In this document: in pieces, positions 9,201 through 14,903 of the stretch | How positions within the stretch are numbered: position 1 is the stretch's first letter | How the letters are laid out: every line of letters begins with the position of its first letter | Assembly: GCA_028290165.1 (NCBI GenBank) | Contig: JAQGKJ010000520.1 | Span: 1 to 15,079, forward strand | From: Bradyrhizobium sp. | GTDB lineage: Bacteria > Pseudomonadota > Alphaproteobacteria > Rhizobiales > Xanthobacteraceae | Length of the DNA stretch: 15,079 bases | Direction of reading: 5' to 3' | The notes under the pieces: model-generated | Database searches by the model: none | What the model saw: only the letters and a program-made list of their open reading frames with translations | What the model was told of the DNA's origin: nothing | Position numbers and translations under genes: made by a program

Positions 9201-12200
9201 GGGCACAACCTCGACAGCTGTCGATGCTGGAGGCGTAGACACGGTCATCACTGCCGCTTCGTATGCGCTGGCCTCGACGCTGACTGGTAGCGACTACCGC
9301 GGCGATATCGAGAACCTGACCCTGACCGCCAATGGCTCGGTAAACGGCACCGGCAATGAGCTCGCTAACGTGATCACCGGCAATGCGGGTAACAACCGCA
9401 TCGACGGCGGGCTCAATGCCGAGGTGAACGGCGCCGTTCCCGGCGACACCATGATCGGTAGCTCGGGCAACGACACGTATGTCGTTAACCAGGCTGCGGA
9501 CGTCGTCATCGAGGGCCTCAATGCCGGGACCGACACCGTAGAGTCCGCGGCAACATTCACACTCGGCGCCAATATCGAGAACCTCACGCTCACCGGCGCC
9601 GCAGCGATCAATGGCACGGGCAACAGCCTCAACAACGTCATCCTCGGCAATACCGGCATCAATACTCTCATGGGCTTCGGCGGCAGCGACACCTACGGCG
9701 TCGACTCCAATCTCGACGTGGTGGACGAGCGGCTGCTCGACGCCAACGGGGTGGCGGTAGCAGGCAGCGATGCTGGCGGCACCGATACGGTACTGTCCTC
9801 GGTCAACTACACGCTGTCGCCGTCAAACGCGGCCAACGCAGCCTATCGCGGCGCCATTGAAAACCTGACCCTGACGGGCGCGGGCAACATCAACGGCACA
9901 GGCAATGATCTGAACAACGTCATCACCGGCAATGCGGGCAACAACACCATTAATGCCGGCGGGGGCACCGACACCATCAACTATGTGATGGGTGGCGGCA
10001 GCGATACCATCGACGGCGGCCTGGGCAACGACACCCTGCGCATCACCGACGTCAACAGTGGCAACGCGACGCTGGACGTCCGCTTCGACGGCAACCAGCT
10101 TACCCGGTTCGAGAGCAACGCCAATAACCTATCCAACGTGGAAGCGGTCACGGCCGATCTCGGCAACAATACCGACACGCTCAGCTACGCCGTCAGCACG
10201 GCCGCAGTAACCGTCAATCTGACAACCAACGTCGCCTCCGGCTTCACGTCCATCGCCAATACCGAGAACGTTACTGGCGGCTCGGGCAACGATACGTTGA
10301 CCGGCAACACTGGCAACAATGTCCTCGACGGCGGCACGTCCGGCACGGACGCTCTGGACGGCGGGACCGGCAACGACACCTATGTCGTGAGCCACGCCGG
10401 GGTGACCATTACCGAAGCAGTAAACGGCGGCACCGATACGGTGCAGTCGTCGCTCACCTATACGCTCGCCGCGAACCTGGAAAACCTGACGCTCACCGGA
10501 GCGGCCAACATCAATGGCACCGGCAACAGCGTCGACAATATCATCATCGGCAATGCCGGCAACAACACCCTGACAGGCGGCGCTGGCGCCGACACGATGA
10601 ACGGCGGCAGTGCCGGCACCGACGTGCTCATCGGCGGGGCCAACAACGACATCTATGTCGTTAGCCACACCGGCATCACCATCACCGAAAATCTCGGCGA
10701 AGGCACCGACGTGGTGCAGTCCAGCATCGATTATACGCTGGGTGCGAACCTTGAGAACCTGGTGCTGACTGGCGCGGCGACGGCGGGCACGGGCAACAGC
10801 CTCAACAATGTCATCACCGGCAATGGGGGCGCCAACCAGTTGTTTGGCGGTGGCGGCAACGACGCGATCGATGGCGGCGACGGTGCCGACTTGGTCGATG
10901 GCGGCACGGGCGATGACACATTGAGCGGCGGCACGGGCAACGATACCGACACCATCATTGGCGGCGGCGGCAACGACACCATCGATGTCGGGAGCGGCAA
11001 CGATTACTTCCGCTATACCGCCAACGGCTTCGGCGCCGACATCATCAATAACTTCGATGCCACGGGCGGCTCGATCAACAGCCAGGACCTGATCGATCTA
11101 AGCGCCCTCGGCGTCACGGCAGACAATTTTGCCGCACGAGTGGTACTTTCCGCGGTCAGCGGACCGACGGGAACGTTGGTCACAGTCGATGGCGGCACGG
11201 CCGGCACCGGGGGCACGATCCTCATCAATGGCGTCACCGCGGCCAACATCTCGGTCGCCGACTTCCAGCTTGCCGCCGCCGTTACGCCGCTGGCCGGTGC
11301 CACCAATGGCAACGACACCCTGACCGGTACCAACGCCAACAATACGATTATCGGGCTGCAGGGCAACGACACCATCAACGCTCTGGGTGGTGACGATACG
11401 ATCATCTGGAACGCCAACGTATCCGCGCCGACCGACGGCATGGACGTGGTCAATGGCGGCACCGAAGGTATTGCCGGCGACACCTTCGTCGTCAACGGCA
11501 ACGCAGACGCCGAGACCTATACCATTTATACAAAGGCGGCGGCTGCCCTAGCAGGGTTCGGCTCGCTGGCTAACACCGAAATCGTAATCACCCGGGCCGT
11601 GGGAGCAAGCCCTGCGGTTGTCATAGCCCAGCTCGCCGAGATCGAAGAGATTCGGATCAATGGATATGATCCGGCGGTGGCAACATCCACGCTGGGCGGC
11701 GACATCGTCAACGTCGTCGGTGACTTCTCCAACACCAGCCTGCGCCTCAACACAATCACAGTTGAAGGATCGGGCGGAAACGACGTCGTTGATATCTCGG
11801 CCCTCCAGTCGGCTCACCGGATTGTATTCCACTCCAATGGAGGAAACGACACGATCGTTGGTACCCTACGCTCGCAGGACGTAATTGATCTCTCGCCGGG
11901 CTCCACGCTTGCGGACTACACGACTAACGTTTCGAACGGCATGACGACTATGTCGAACGGAGAACACAGCATCACGTTCTCCAGCAGTGGCACGCCTCAA
12001 TTCGCTGTTAGTGCCGGCCCTGACACCGGCGGGGAAAATACTGACGATAATATCGAGAACGGCGGCGACGACCAGCATCGTTCGTCCGGAGACCACGATC
12101 ATCATGACGGTCAGAATGGGGGCGGCACGCCGGTCCAGCCGACGGACATTACCGGCCTACCCGCGCCTCATATCGGAACGGCGGGCGACGACGTGATGAT

Positions 12201-13056
12201 CGGCGGAGCCGGCGAGAACGTTCTGAGTGGGCTTGACGGCGACGACCTGATCCTCGGCAACGACGTTGCGGACACACTGAAGGCCGGCGCCGGCGACGAC
12301 CTGGTGAAGGCGGGCGCGGGAGACGACGTCGTGTTCGGCAACGAGGGCAACGACGACGTGTTCGGCGGCGCCGGCAGGGACCTGCTGACCGGCGACGCGG
12401 GCGACGACCGTCTCTTCGGCGATGCCGGAGACGACGCCATCGAGGGCGGCACGGGCAACGACACGGTCTATGGCGGCGCCGGGAACGACCGGGTAATCGC
12501 CACCGTCGGCGACGGCGACGACACGTACTTCGGCGACACCGAGGAGGACACGCTCGACTATTCCGCGATCGCGGCCAACATCACGGCGGATCTCGGCAAC
12601 GGAATCGGCCAGCACGGCAGCGTCTCCAGCGCGCAGAGCGGTACCGACAAGGTCTTCGGCTTCGAGGACTTCATCGGCGGCTCCGGCGACGACACCATCG
12701 TCGCAAGCTCGGTCGCGAACGTGATGGACGGCGGTGGCGGAAACGACACCTTCGTGTTCGGCTCCGCGGGCGACGCCGACGGCGACACGATCAAGGGCTT
12801 CCAGCCGGGCGACAAGATCGACCTGTCGGCGATCGACGCCAACACGGGAGCGAGCGGCGCCCAGTCCTTCGTGCTGTTCGCCGGCAACGTCTTCACCTCG
12901 GCCGGCCAGGTCATCGTCACGCAGGAGGTGAAGGACGGGATGGAGCACACGTTCGTGTCCGGCAACACCAACAGCGACACCGTCGCGGACTTCAAGATCG
13001 ATCTCGGCGCAGGCAACCAGACGCTGACGACCGCCGACTTCAACGGCGTGCACTGA
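3205..13056 (+). CDS. Giant RTX-type secreted animal-type haem peroxidase
   Basis: A 3283-residue protein predicted to leave the cell by type I secretion: no N-terminal signal peptide, RTX nonapeptides, and no cysteine that I can find. Order: N-terminal region (1-330); animal haem peroxidase domain (about 331-1065) with distal D344-H345, Ca-site Ser404/Phe406/Asp408/Ser410, catalytic R650 and E653 (GDGRVNEN), proximal H808 (FRFGHS) and N886 (NIARGRD); a beta-rich domain (about 1132-1313); RTX blocks; five 65-88 residue repeats (1979-2544); an internal terminus-like module; a His/Asp-rich linker (2940-2981); a final RTX region and C-terminal export signal. The frame opens further upstream, but ATG 3205 has a good ribosome site and the only two cysteines of the open frame lie before it. 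The next genes encode the transporter. Family knowledge: such enzymes oxidise small substrates or halides with peroxide. The true substrate is unknown; GC rises toward the C-terminus. Confidence 0.93.
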   Translation: MANNLKPFVIDQTDLDFILAQLNFLPLFTLAGDAVINWDGTGAVYDRKGTKLWDATGGTYVYKGVTLTNANHLDVLGQSYQSVTDLAGLRDVSGLNNNLSLVNATWGSVDQIFTRSAAADYAHYSPIMQAVAEQAYAAASQYYSKYAYAPIYSDTLLTAAVHGWDGTGTVYLANGINPPITVTGGALGVDGKPDATALANLSTYGNGDGGFRGNLTDYAVTLGGSQLAADGTAITIKDVVDYTPRMISLTTTTAGVKYDTWANHAADPGASNHTPNEIYYDANGVATVLNWGQLATVADGGLGQVDTQARLAASAGQNDHFIGSLNPGVSPSNGFFALFGQFFDHGLDFIDKSSGATIKITLATDDPLYGMKGPDGQPVHEITINRATVQTVDAKGPEYVNHTSPFIDQSQTYGSHEQLTNLLREWVPDPTTASPTDFHAGMKLFDGATLATAWTKADGTSTNDTLPTLDELREHVEATGRDALTWEDVSNLRNRDASGHVITSGDGAGLSGSALLLDMNPRFDIAHLHGFYDANNNGVKDGVEASYGTVAQAAKVDAAIATLNADVKAYGSGVDLHINANGILELTGLPGAGTLTGASALYPWVDLSNFGIMQTHPNLINSTISVAAHAAAGEILLASVGDHYIAGDGRVNENFGLTSIHHIFHEEHNYQIQNLMDALHVQDVVNGDTTHAKLHEFQVQTAQLNAAGDYVVVNGALHLIAATDDVQIFNANGTSAGYAAAANVAVNWDQDKMFNAAKLVVEMEYQHAAVDQYARNVSPNIQEFVGYSSSVNSAVTLEYSQAAFRFGHSTLRETIDTIDPSGGLTGKIMGYALKEAFLIPEKYADVGPAAVLLGMSHQQQNEIDEFVTPALNQGLLGQPLDLAAINIARGRDLGIPTLNDFREAIGLARYTSWNDFGQNMQHPTSLENFIAAYSFDGNMEKAHAILGLVDGSIAEGALEAQGFTVSGAYAFINGGDTGFNHIDTWLGGLAEIHQPGGLLGETFDKVFVNQIESLMDGDRFYYLFRLAGQQFAEEVGNGQLKDIVERNTGLEHLNGNIFGYADEYIDLAAKKEVVAPGAESQTTGNEHKYGNIAAVADGTIGIYSNGGRGNLNDGHVVTIGGVQYIQDTRLEHGFDVNVNVANANFGADSLLAGAPAIVPDIKGNYTIGSPTGWTIAGGVGGLFAPDSAISDPVGHGGGGVVWLQGGATLSQNTGKVLAAGDTYSLSLNVGDRTDEAWPGGEVRLVATNGFVSYVLKTASLPEPADGHWLHVTLDSGPIAAAYAGFELRIEVQQNSAGGANQILVDDIEVTGVGRLNDGVNLDGTPNSGAESSEVIVGSAGNDLIYAQGGDDTVYGDGGNDTIYGGYGIDRLYGGDGIDHIYGGDNPDLMDGGSGDDFLYGESSGSDINGNDQVIGGSGNDFISGGIGIDKLSGGTGDDRIYGDQDTDPFTHGSDGNDYVDGGSGGDILYGDNGDDVLVGGADQDQMFGGNGDDIIRPGDTTGALTIGTDEVLGGDGVTDDGAKPGTLGFDLIDFSDNAVRPGGVTFNLADQQNPAVNVNGIPKQIAAFQTEGLIGSAGNDTLTGDSAGDAGLANAALDLGENWLIGGSGNDIMTGAGGNDIIIGGSVRLDALIGKYLSGYTHNMNNTGDTAEAQLEDARYQGASHRVLWSETIDSSGLIDAVNTIIPGSANDFAKHFTELLRTETFKDIMLGDGGTDGYADTAVYSGNRADYAVQRVTGGGLIGYIIADLRVVDLATGLLPDGTLPDGRDVVVGVENFRFLDGTIQAADLDKHGLAYFTPTDVPSGVTDNANAVRLTATSEIYDLDNVTAANLTGAVTTGITYSWTNDAGEPISTNTASNPYVDSLNGLNRLVLHTTSGTLVKEIASYIDAAGNHEVVTTEWNMVVGNGLGVNANTLNGTDSTNIGDAMFGLAGNDTLNGLDGNDRLYGAAGNDILNGGKGNDHLDGGVGADAMRGGAGNDTYMVDDATQDQVDERVYLGTTSTAVDAGGVDTVITAASYALASTLTGSDYRGDIENLTLTANGSVNGTGNELANVITGNAGNNRIDGGLNAEVNGAVPGDTMIGSSGNDTYVVNQAADVVIEGLNAGTDTVESAATFTLGANIENLTLTGAAAINGTGNSLNNVILGNTGINTLMGFGGSDTYGVDSNLDVVDERLLDANGVAVAGSDAGGTDTVLSSVNYTLSPSNAANAAYRGAIENLTLTGAGNINGTGNDLNNVITGNAGNNTINAGGGTDTINYVMGGGSDTIDGGLGNDTLRITDVNSGNATLDVRFDGNQLTRFESNANNLSNVEAVTADLGNNTDTLSYAVSTAAVTVNLTTNVASGFTSIANTENVTGGSGNDTLTGNTGNNVLDGGTSGTDALDGGTGNDTYVVSHAGVTITEAVNGGTDTVQSSLTYTLAANLENLTLTGAANINGTGNSVDNIIIGNAGNNTLTGGAGADTMNGGSAGTDVLIGGANNDIYVVSHTGITITENLGEGTDVVQSSIDYTLGANLENLVLTGAATAGTGNSLNNVITGNGGANQLFGGGGNDAIDGGDGADLVDGGTGDDTLSGGTGNDTDTIIGGGGNDTIDVGSGNDYFRYTANGFGADIINNFDATGGSINSQDLIDLSALGVTADNFAARVVLSAVSGPTGTLVTVDGGTAGTGGTILINGVTAANISVADFQLAAAVTPLAGATNGNDTLTGTNANNTIIGLQGNDTINALGGDDTIIWNANVSAPTDGMDVVNGGTEGIAGDTFVVNGNADAETYTIYTKAAAALAGFGSLANTEIVITRAVGASPAVVIAQLAEIEEIRINGYDPAVATSTLGGDIVNVVGDFSNTSLRLNTITVEGSGGNDVVDISALQSAHRIVFHSNGGNDTIVGTLRSQDVIDLSPGSTLADYTTNVSNGMTTMSNGEHSITFSSSGTPQFAVSAGPDTGGENTDDNIENGGDDQHRSSGDHDHHDGQNGGGTPVQPTDITGLPAPHIGTAGDDVMIGGAGENVLSGLDGDDLILGNDVADTLKAGAGDDLVKAGAGDDVVFGNEGNDDVFGGAGRDLLTGDAGDDRLFGDAGDDAIEGGTGNDTVYGGAGNDRVIATVGDGDDTYFGDTEEDTLDYSAIAANITADLGNGIGQHGSVSSAQSGTDKVFGFEDFIGGSGDDTIVASSVANVMDGGGGNDTFVFGSAGDADGDTIKGFQPGDKIDLSAIDANTGASGAQSFVLFAGNVFTSAGQVIVTQEVKDGMEHTFVSGNTNSDTVADFKIDLGAGNQTLTTADFNGVH
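4195..6399 (+). other. Animal-type haem peroxidase domain
   Basis: This part of the giant protein carries the whole peroxidase-cyclooxygenase motif set: FGQFFDHGLDF with Asp (4234) and distal His (4237); TSPFIDQSQTYGS at 4411, equivalent to the calcium loop of mammalian peroxidases; AGDGRVNENFGLTSIHH with Arg (5152) and the potential haem-ester Glu (5161); FRFGHS with the proximal His (5626); NIARGRDLGIPTLNDFREA at 5860; and LMDGDRFYYLFR near 6244. Compared with myeloperoxidase numbering (from memory), the segment between calcium loop and catalytic Arg is about 175 residues longer, and that between Arg and proximal His about 60 longer. The residue after the ester Glu is Asn, not the Met that forms myeloperoxidase's sulfonium bond. 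Confidence 0.9.
4801..4836 (+). other. EF-hand-like calcium loop inserted in the peroxidase domain
   Basis: The 12 residues DANNNGVKDGVE (533-544) have Asp, Asn, Asn, Gly, Asp and Glu at positions 1, 3, 5, 6, 9 and 12, the calcium ligand pattern of EF-hand loops; position 8 is Lys instead of the usual hydrophobic residue. The loop lies in the large insertion between the calcium loop and the catalytic Arg. From memory, a similar inserted motif has been described in bacterial animal-type peroxidases such as Pseudomonas putida PepA. Confidence 0.65.
6598..7143 (+). other. Beta-rich domain, possibly jelly-roll (carbohydrate-binding-like)
   Basis: About 180 residues between the peroxidase domain and the first RTX block. 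They contain GWTIAGGVGGLF, a WLQGGATLSQ segment, GDTYSLSLNVGDRT and the ending NQILVDDIEVTG, a pattern seen in lectin-like or galactose-binding-like jelly rolls where the last strand carries an acidic calcium ligand. It could attach the enzyme to a surface or glycan. The assignment rests on pattern only. Confidence 0.35.
7204..7701 (+). repeat. RTX block 1 (about 15 nonapeptides)
   Basis: Consecutive GGxGxDxUx units run from GSAGNDLIY to GGNGDDIIR, interrupted by short spacers such as SSGSDINGNDQ. Such units bind calcium outside the cell and fold as a parallel beta-roll. The block directly follows the beta-rich domain. Confidence 0.9.
7921..8083 (+). repeat. RTX block 2 (short)
   Basis: A few nonapeptides (GSAGNDTLT; GGSGNDIMT; GAGGNDIII) flank a degenerate stretch. 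After them comes a non-repeat region (about 8084-8580) with DTAVYSGNRADYAV and DVVVGVENFRFLDGTI, a beta module often found between RTX blocks of large exported proteins. Confidence 0.75.
8986..9168 (+). repeat. RTX block 3 (6 nonapeptides)
   Basis: Six consecutive units from GLAGNDTLN to GGAGNDTYM. The last unit runs directly into the first of the five long repeats, so the RTX roll and the long repeat form one continuous fold. Confidence 0.85.
9139..10836 (+). repeat. Five-copy long beta repeat (65-88 residues each)
   Basis: Copies lie at 9139-9396, 9466-9663, 9682-9945, 10369-10566 and 10642-10836. Each follows the plan GNDTYxV, a DxVxE-like turn, GxDTVxSS, YTLxANxENLTLTG, NGTGNxLxNVIxGNxGNN. 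Copies 1 and 3 are longer (86 and 88 residues): both have a longer arm after VDER and a YRG-containing insertion before IENLTLT. Copies 2, 4 and 5 are the short form (65-66). Between copies 3 and 4 is a degenerate region (9946-10368) with TLSYAVSTAAVTVNLT. The copies also stay similar at the DNA level, so unequal recombination could change copy number. Confidence 0.85.
10837..11013 (+). repeat. RTX block 4
   Basis: Six units, from GGGGNDAID through GGDGADLVD, GGTGDDTLS and GGGGNDTID to GSGNDYFRY. Aromatic residues in the last unit are typical of the final turn of an RTX roll before a C-terminal module. Confidence 0.85.
11014..11277 (+). other. Internal RTX-terminus-like module
   Basis: The order GFGADIINNFDATGG, QDLIDLSALG, TILINGV and finally ISVADFQLA is what usually ends an RTX protein: the last beta strands followed by the type I export signal. 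Here it is internal and about 590 residues follow. This suggests the protein once ended here and later gained more C-terminal sequence. Whether it still acts as a signal is unknown. Confidence 0.55.
11296..11415 (+). repeat. RTX block 5 (short)
   Basis: GATNGNDTLTGTNANNTIIG and GLQGNDTINALGGDDTIIW form a short roll restarting after the internal terminus-like module. A non-repeat region (11416-12021) follows, with GGNDVVDIS and SQDVIDLS, the latter again reminiscent of an RTX end. Confidence 0.75.
12022..12147 (+). other. His/Asp-rich hydrophilic linker
   Basis: A roughly 42-residue disordered-looking stretch containing ENTDDN, GGDDQHRSS, GDHDHHDG and a Gly/Pro/Gln-rich exit. It separates the peroxidase-bearing part from the final RTX region. 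It may simply be flexible or may bind metal through its clustered His and Asp residues. Base composition becomes clearly more GC-rich just after it. Confidence 0.6.
12169..12765 (+). repeat. RTX block 6 (C-terminal)
   Basis: About 12 consecutive nonapeptides from GTAGDDVMI to GGAGNDRVI, then a DYSAIAANITADLGNG strand module and further units (GGSGDDTIV, GGGGNDTFV). Unlike blocks 1-5, most units carry DD, and the codons are strongly GC-ending, resembling the transporter gene downstream. Confidence 0.88.
12925..13053 (+). other. C-terminal type I secretion signal region
   Basis: The last 43 residues follow the final RTX strands. They contain NTNSDTVADFKIDLGAG and end in LTTADFNGVH. An uncleaved C-terminal region of this size, rich in small and hydrophobic residues with few charges near the end, is what PrtD-type exporters recognise. 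Exact signal boundaries cannot be read from sequence. Confidence 0.6.
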
Positions 13057-13067
13057 GCGCAATAAGT

Positions 13068-13105
13068 CCGATCCGGAGCGGCGGGATCCCGTCGCTCCGG
13101 ATCGG
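13068..13105 (+). terminator. Strong hairpin between substrate and transporter genes (attenuator-like)
   Basis: CCGATCCGGAGCG (13068-13080) pairs perfectly with CGCTCCGGATCGG (13093-13105). The 12-base loop is itself nearly palindromic around GGGATCCC, so the whole 38 bases form one almost continuous dyad, 12 bases after the peroxidase stop codon. No T-run follows, so it is probably a partial stop or an mRNA 3'-end stabiliser that lets some transcription continue into the transporter gene. Confidence 0.65.
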
Positions 13106-13147
13106 CGAACCACCGAACCGCGCGACGCGAGGCAGGGTAAGGACACC

Positions 13148-14881
13148 ATGAACAAAAACGCCAAGCGGAAAAATTCGGCCTTTTCGAACGGAGAGAACCC
13201 GATCGGCAACTACCGCGCCATCGGGTTCTTCCTGTTGGGACTGTCCGGCATCATCAACGTGCTGGCGCTGACTGGCTCCTTCTACATGCTGCAGATCTAC
13301 GACCGGGCGCTGACCAGCCACAGCATCCCGACCCTCGTCGCGCTCTCCGCCCTCGCAATCGGCCTGTACTTGTTTCAGGGCATGTTCGACATCCTGCGTT
13401 CGCAGATCCTGGTCCGCCTGGGGGCCAAGCTCGACGCCAAGCTGGCGCCCCTGACCCATCATGTCGTCATCGAGATGGCCCGCTACGGCTACTCCACCGC
13501 CGAGGCGCTCGAGCGGGGCCGCGACGTCGACGTCGTCCGCGGCTTCCTCGGAAGCCAGGCGCCGGTCGCCTTCTTCGACCTGCCGTGGATGCCGCTGTTC
13601 CTCGGCTTCGTCTATCTTCTCCATCCCGTCCTGGGGCTCGTCACGTTGGCCGGCGCGCTGGTGCTGATCTCGCTCACGGTGGCCACCGAACTGCTGACGC
13701 GCCGCGCGGGGAGCGAAACGCACCAGGCGGCGGTGCTGCGCAGCACGCTGGCTGATTCGCACGCGCGCAACGCCGACATCCTCCGCGCGATGGGATTCGG
13801 CGGCCGCGCCGTGGCCCGCTTCGAGAAGGCCAATTCGCGGCATCTCGCCCTTCAGACCCGGACCAGCGACATCGGCGGAACCTTCGGCGGGATAGCCAAG
13901 GTCTTGCGCATGCTGCTGCAATCCGCCCTGTTGGGGCTCGGTGCCTTCCTCACGATCAAGGGCGAGCTTTCGGCGGGAGCGATCATCGCCTGTTCTGTGG
14001 CCTCTTCGCGGGCGCTGGCGCCGGTCGACTCCGCGATCGGCAACTGGAAACTCATCGCCGCCGCGCGACGCAGCTTCCGTCGCCTGAAGCAGACGCTGGC
14101 CGCGGCCGAGGACGGCGCCCACATCATGCCGCTTCCGAAGCCTTCCGCGACGCTCAAGGTCGAAAACATCACGGTCGTGGCCCCCGGAAGCGGCACCGTC
14201 CTCGTCGGCGAGGTCAGCTTCGAACTGAAGGCTGGCGAGGCTCTGGGCCTGATAGGCCCGAGCGGCGGCGGAAAGACCTCCTTGGCCAAGGGATTGGTCG
14301 GCGTCTGGCCTCTCCTGAGAGGCAAGGTGCGACTGGACGAGGCGGATCTCGACCAATGGCGCGCCGACGTGCTCGGCGAGCACATCGGATACCTGCCCCA
14401 GGACGTCTCGCTGCTCGACGGCAGCATCGCCGAGAACATCTCGAGATTCGAAGCCGAGCCGGACGCCCGCAAGATTGTCGCCGCGGCGAAGGCAGCCGGG
14501 GTCTACGAGATGATCGCGCGGATGCCCGAAGGCTATCAGACCGAACTGGGTCCCTCGGGGACGGCTCTCTCGGCCGGCCAGAGGCAGCGCATCGGGTTGG
14601 CGCGGGCGCTCTATGGCGAACCCTTCCTTGTCGTCCTCGACGAGCCGAATTCCAACCTCGACTCGCAGGGCGAGGCCGCGCTCGGTGACGCCATCGAAGG
14701 CGTCAAGGCGCGCGGCGGCGTGGTGATCGTGATCGCGCATCGCCCGAAGGCCCTCGCAGCCGTCGACTACGTCGGCGTTGTGCAGGGCGGCAAGCTGGTC
14801 GCGTTCGGACCGAAGGACAAGGTCGTCGGCGAACCCGCGCGTCCGATACCGTTCCCGGTCGCTGCTGCGGCGACGGCCTGA
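13148..14881 (+). CDS. Type I secretion ABC transporter, permease/ATPase fusion (PrtD family)
   Basis: A 577-residue inner-membrane exporter half-molecule of normal length for PrtD-type proteins. The membrane domain begins after a short cytosolic tail (hydrophobic segments near 22-50, 59-85, 140-185 and 255-300, with the family-typical FFDLPWMPLF). There is no N-terminal C39 peptidase domain, which fits substrates with an uncleaved C-terminal signal. The ATPase has Walker A GPSGGGKT (370-377), a Q-loop (YLPQDVSLLDG), the signature LSAGQ (474-478), Walker B VVLDEP (495-500, catalytic E499) and H531. All catalytic residues are present. The ATG is preceded by AAGGA at suitable spacing. Being just downstream of the RTX peroxidase, it is almost certainly its exporter. 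The required adaptor and outer-membrane channel are not in the window. Confidence 0.95.
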   Translation: MNKNAKRKNSAFSNGENPIGNYRAIGFFLLGLSGIINVLALTGSFYMLQIYDRALTSHSIPTLVALSALAIGLYLFQGMFDILRSQILVRLGAKLDAKLAPLTHHVVIEMARYGYSTAEALERGRDVDVVRGFLGSQAPVAFFDLPWMPLFLGFVYLLHPVLGLVTLAGALVLISLTVATELLTRRAGSETHQAAVLRSTLADSHARNADILRAMGFGGRAVARFEKANSRHLALQTRTSDIGGTFGGIAKVLRMLLQSALLGLGAFLTIKGELSAGAIIACSVASSRALAPVDSAIGNWKLIAAARRSFRRLKQTLAAAEDGAHIMPLPKPSATLKVENITVVAPGSGTVLVGEVSFELKAGEALGLIGPSGGGKTSLAKGLVGVWPLLRGKVRLDEADLDQWRADVLGEHIGYLPQDVSLLDGSIAENISRFEAEPDARKIVAAAKAAGVYEMIARMPEGYQTELGPSGTALSAGQRQRIGLARALYGEPFLVVLDEPNSNLDSQGEAALGDAIEGVKARGGVVIVIAHRPKALAAVDYVGVVQGGKLVAFGPKDKVVGEPARPIPFPVAAAATA

Positions 14882-14903
14882 CCTGAACCGGCAGGAGGCG
14901 CCC

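Noticed and set aside
12157..13209. 350-codon minus-strand frame opposite the RTX C-terminus
   Set aside because: It is the complement of GC-rich RTX repeat codons, with Val/Ala/Arg repeats that mirror the nonapeptides. The same holds for minus-strand frames at 8080-9096, 6979-7860 and 6076-6789.
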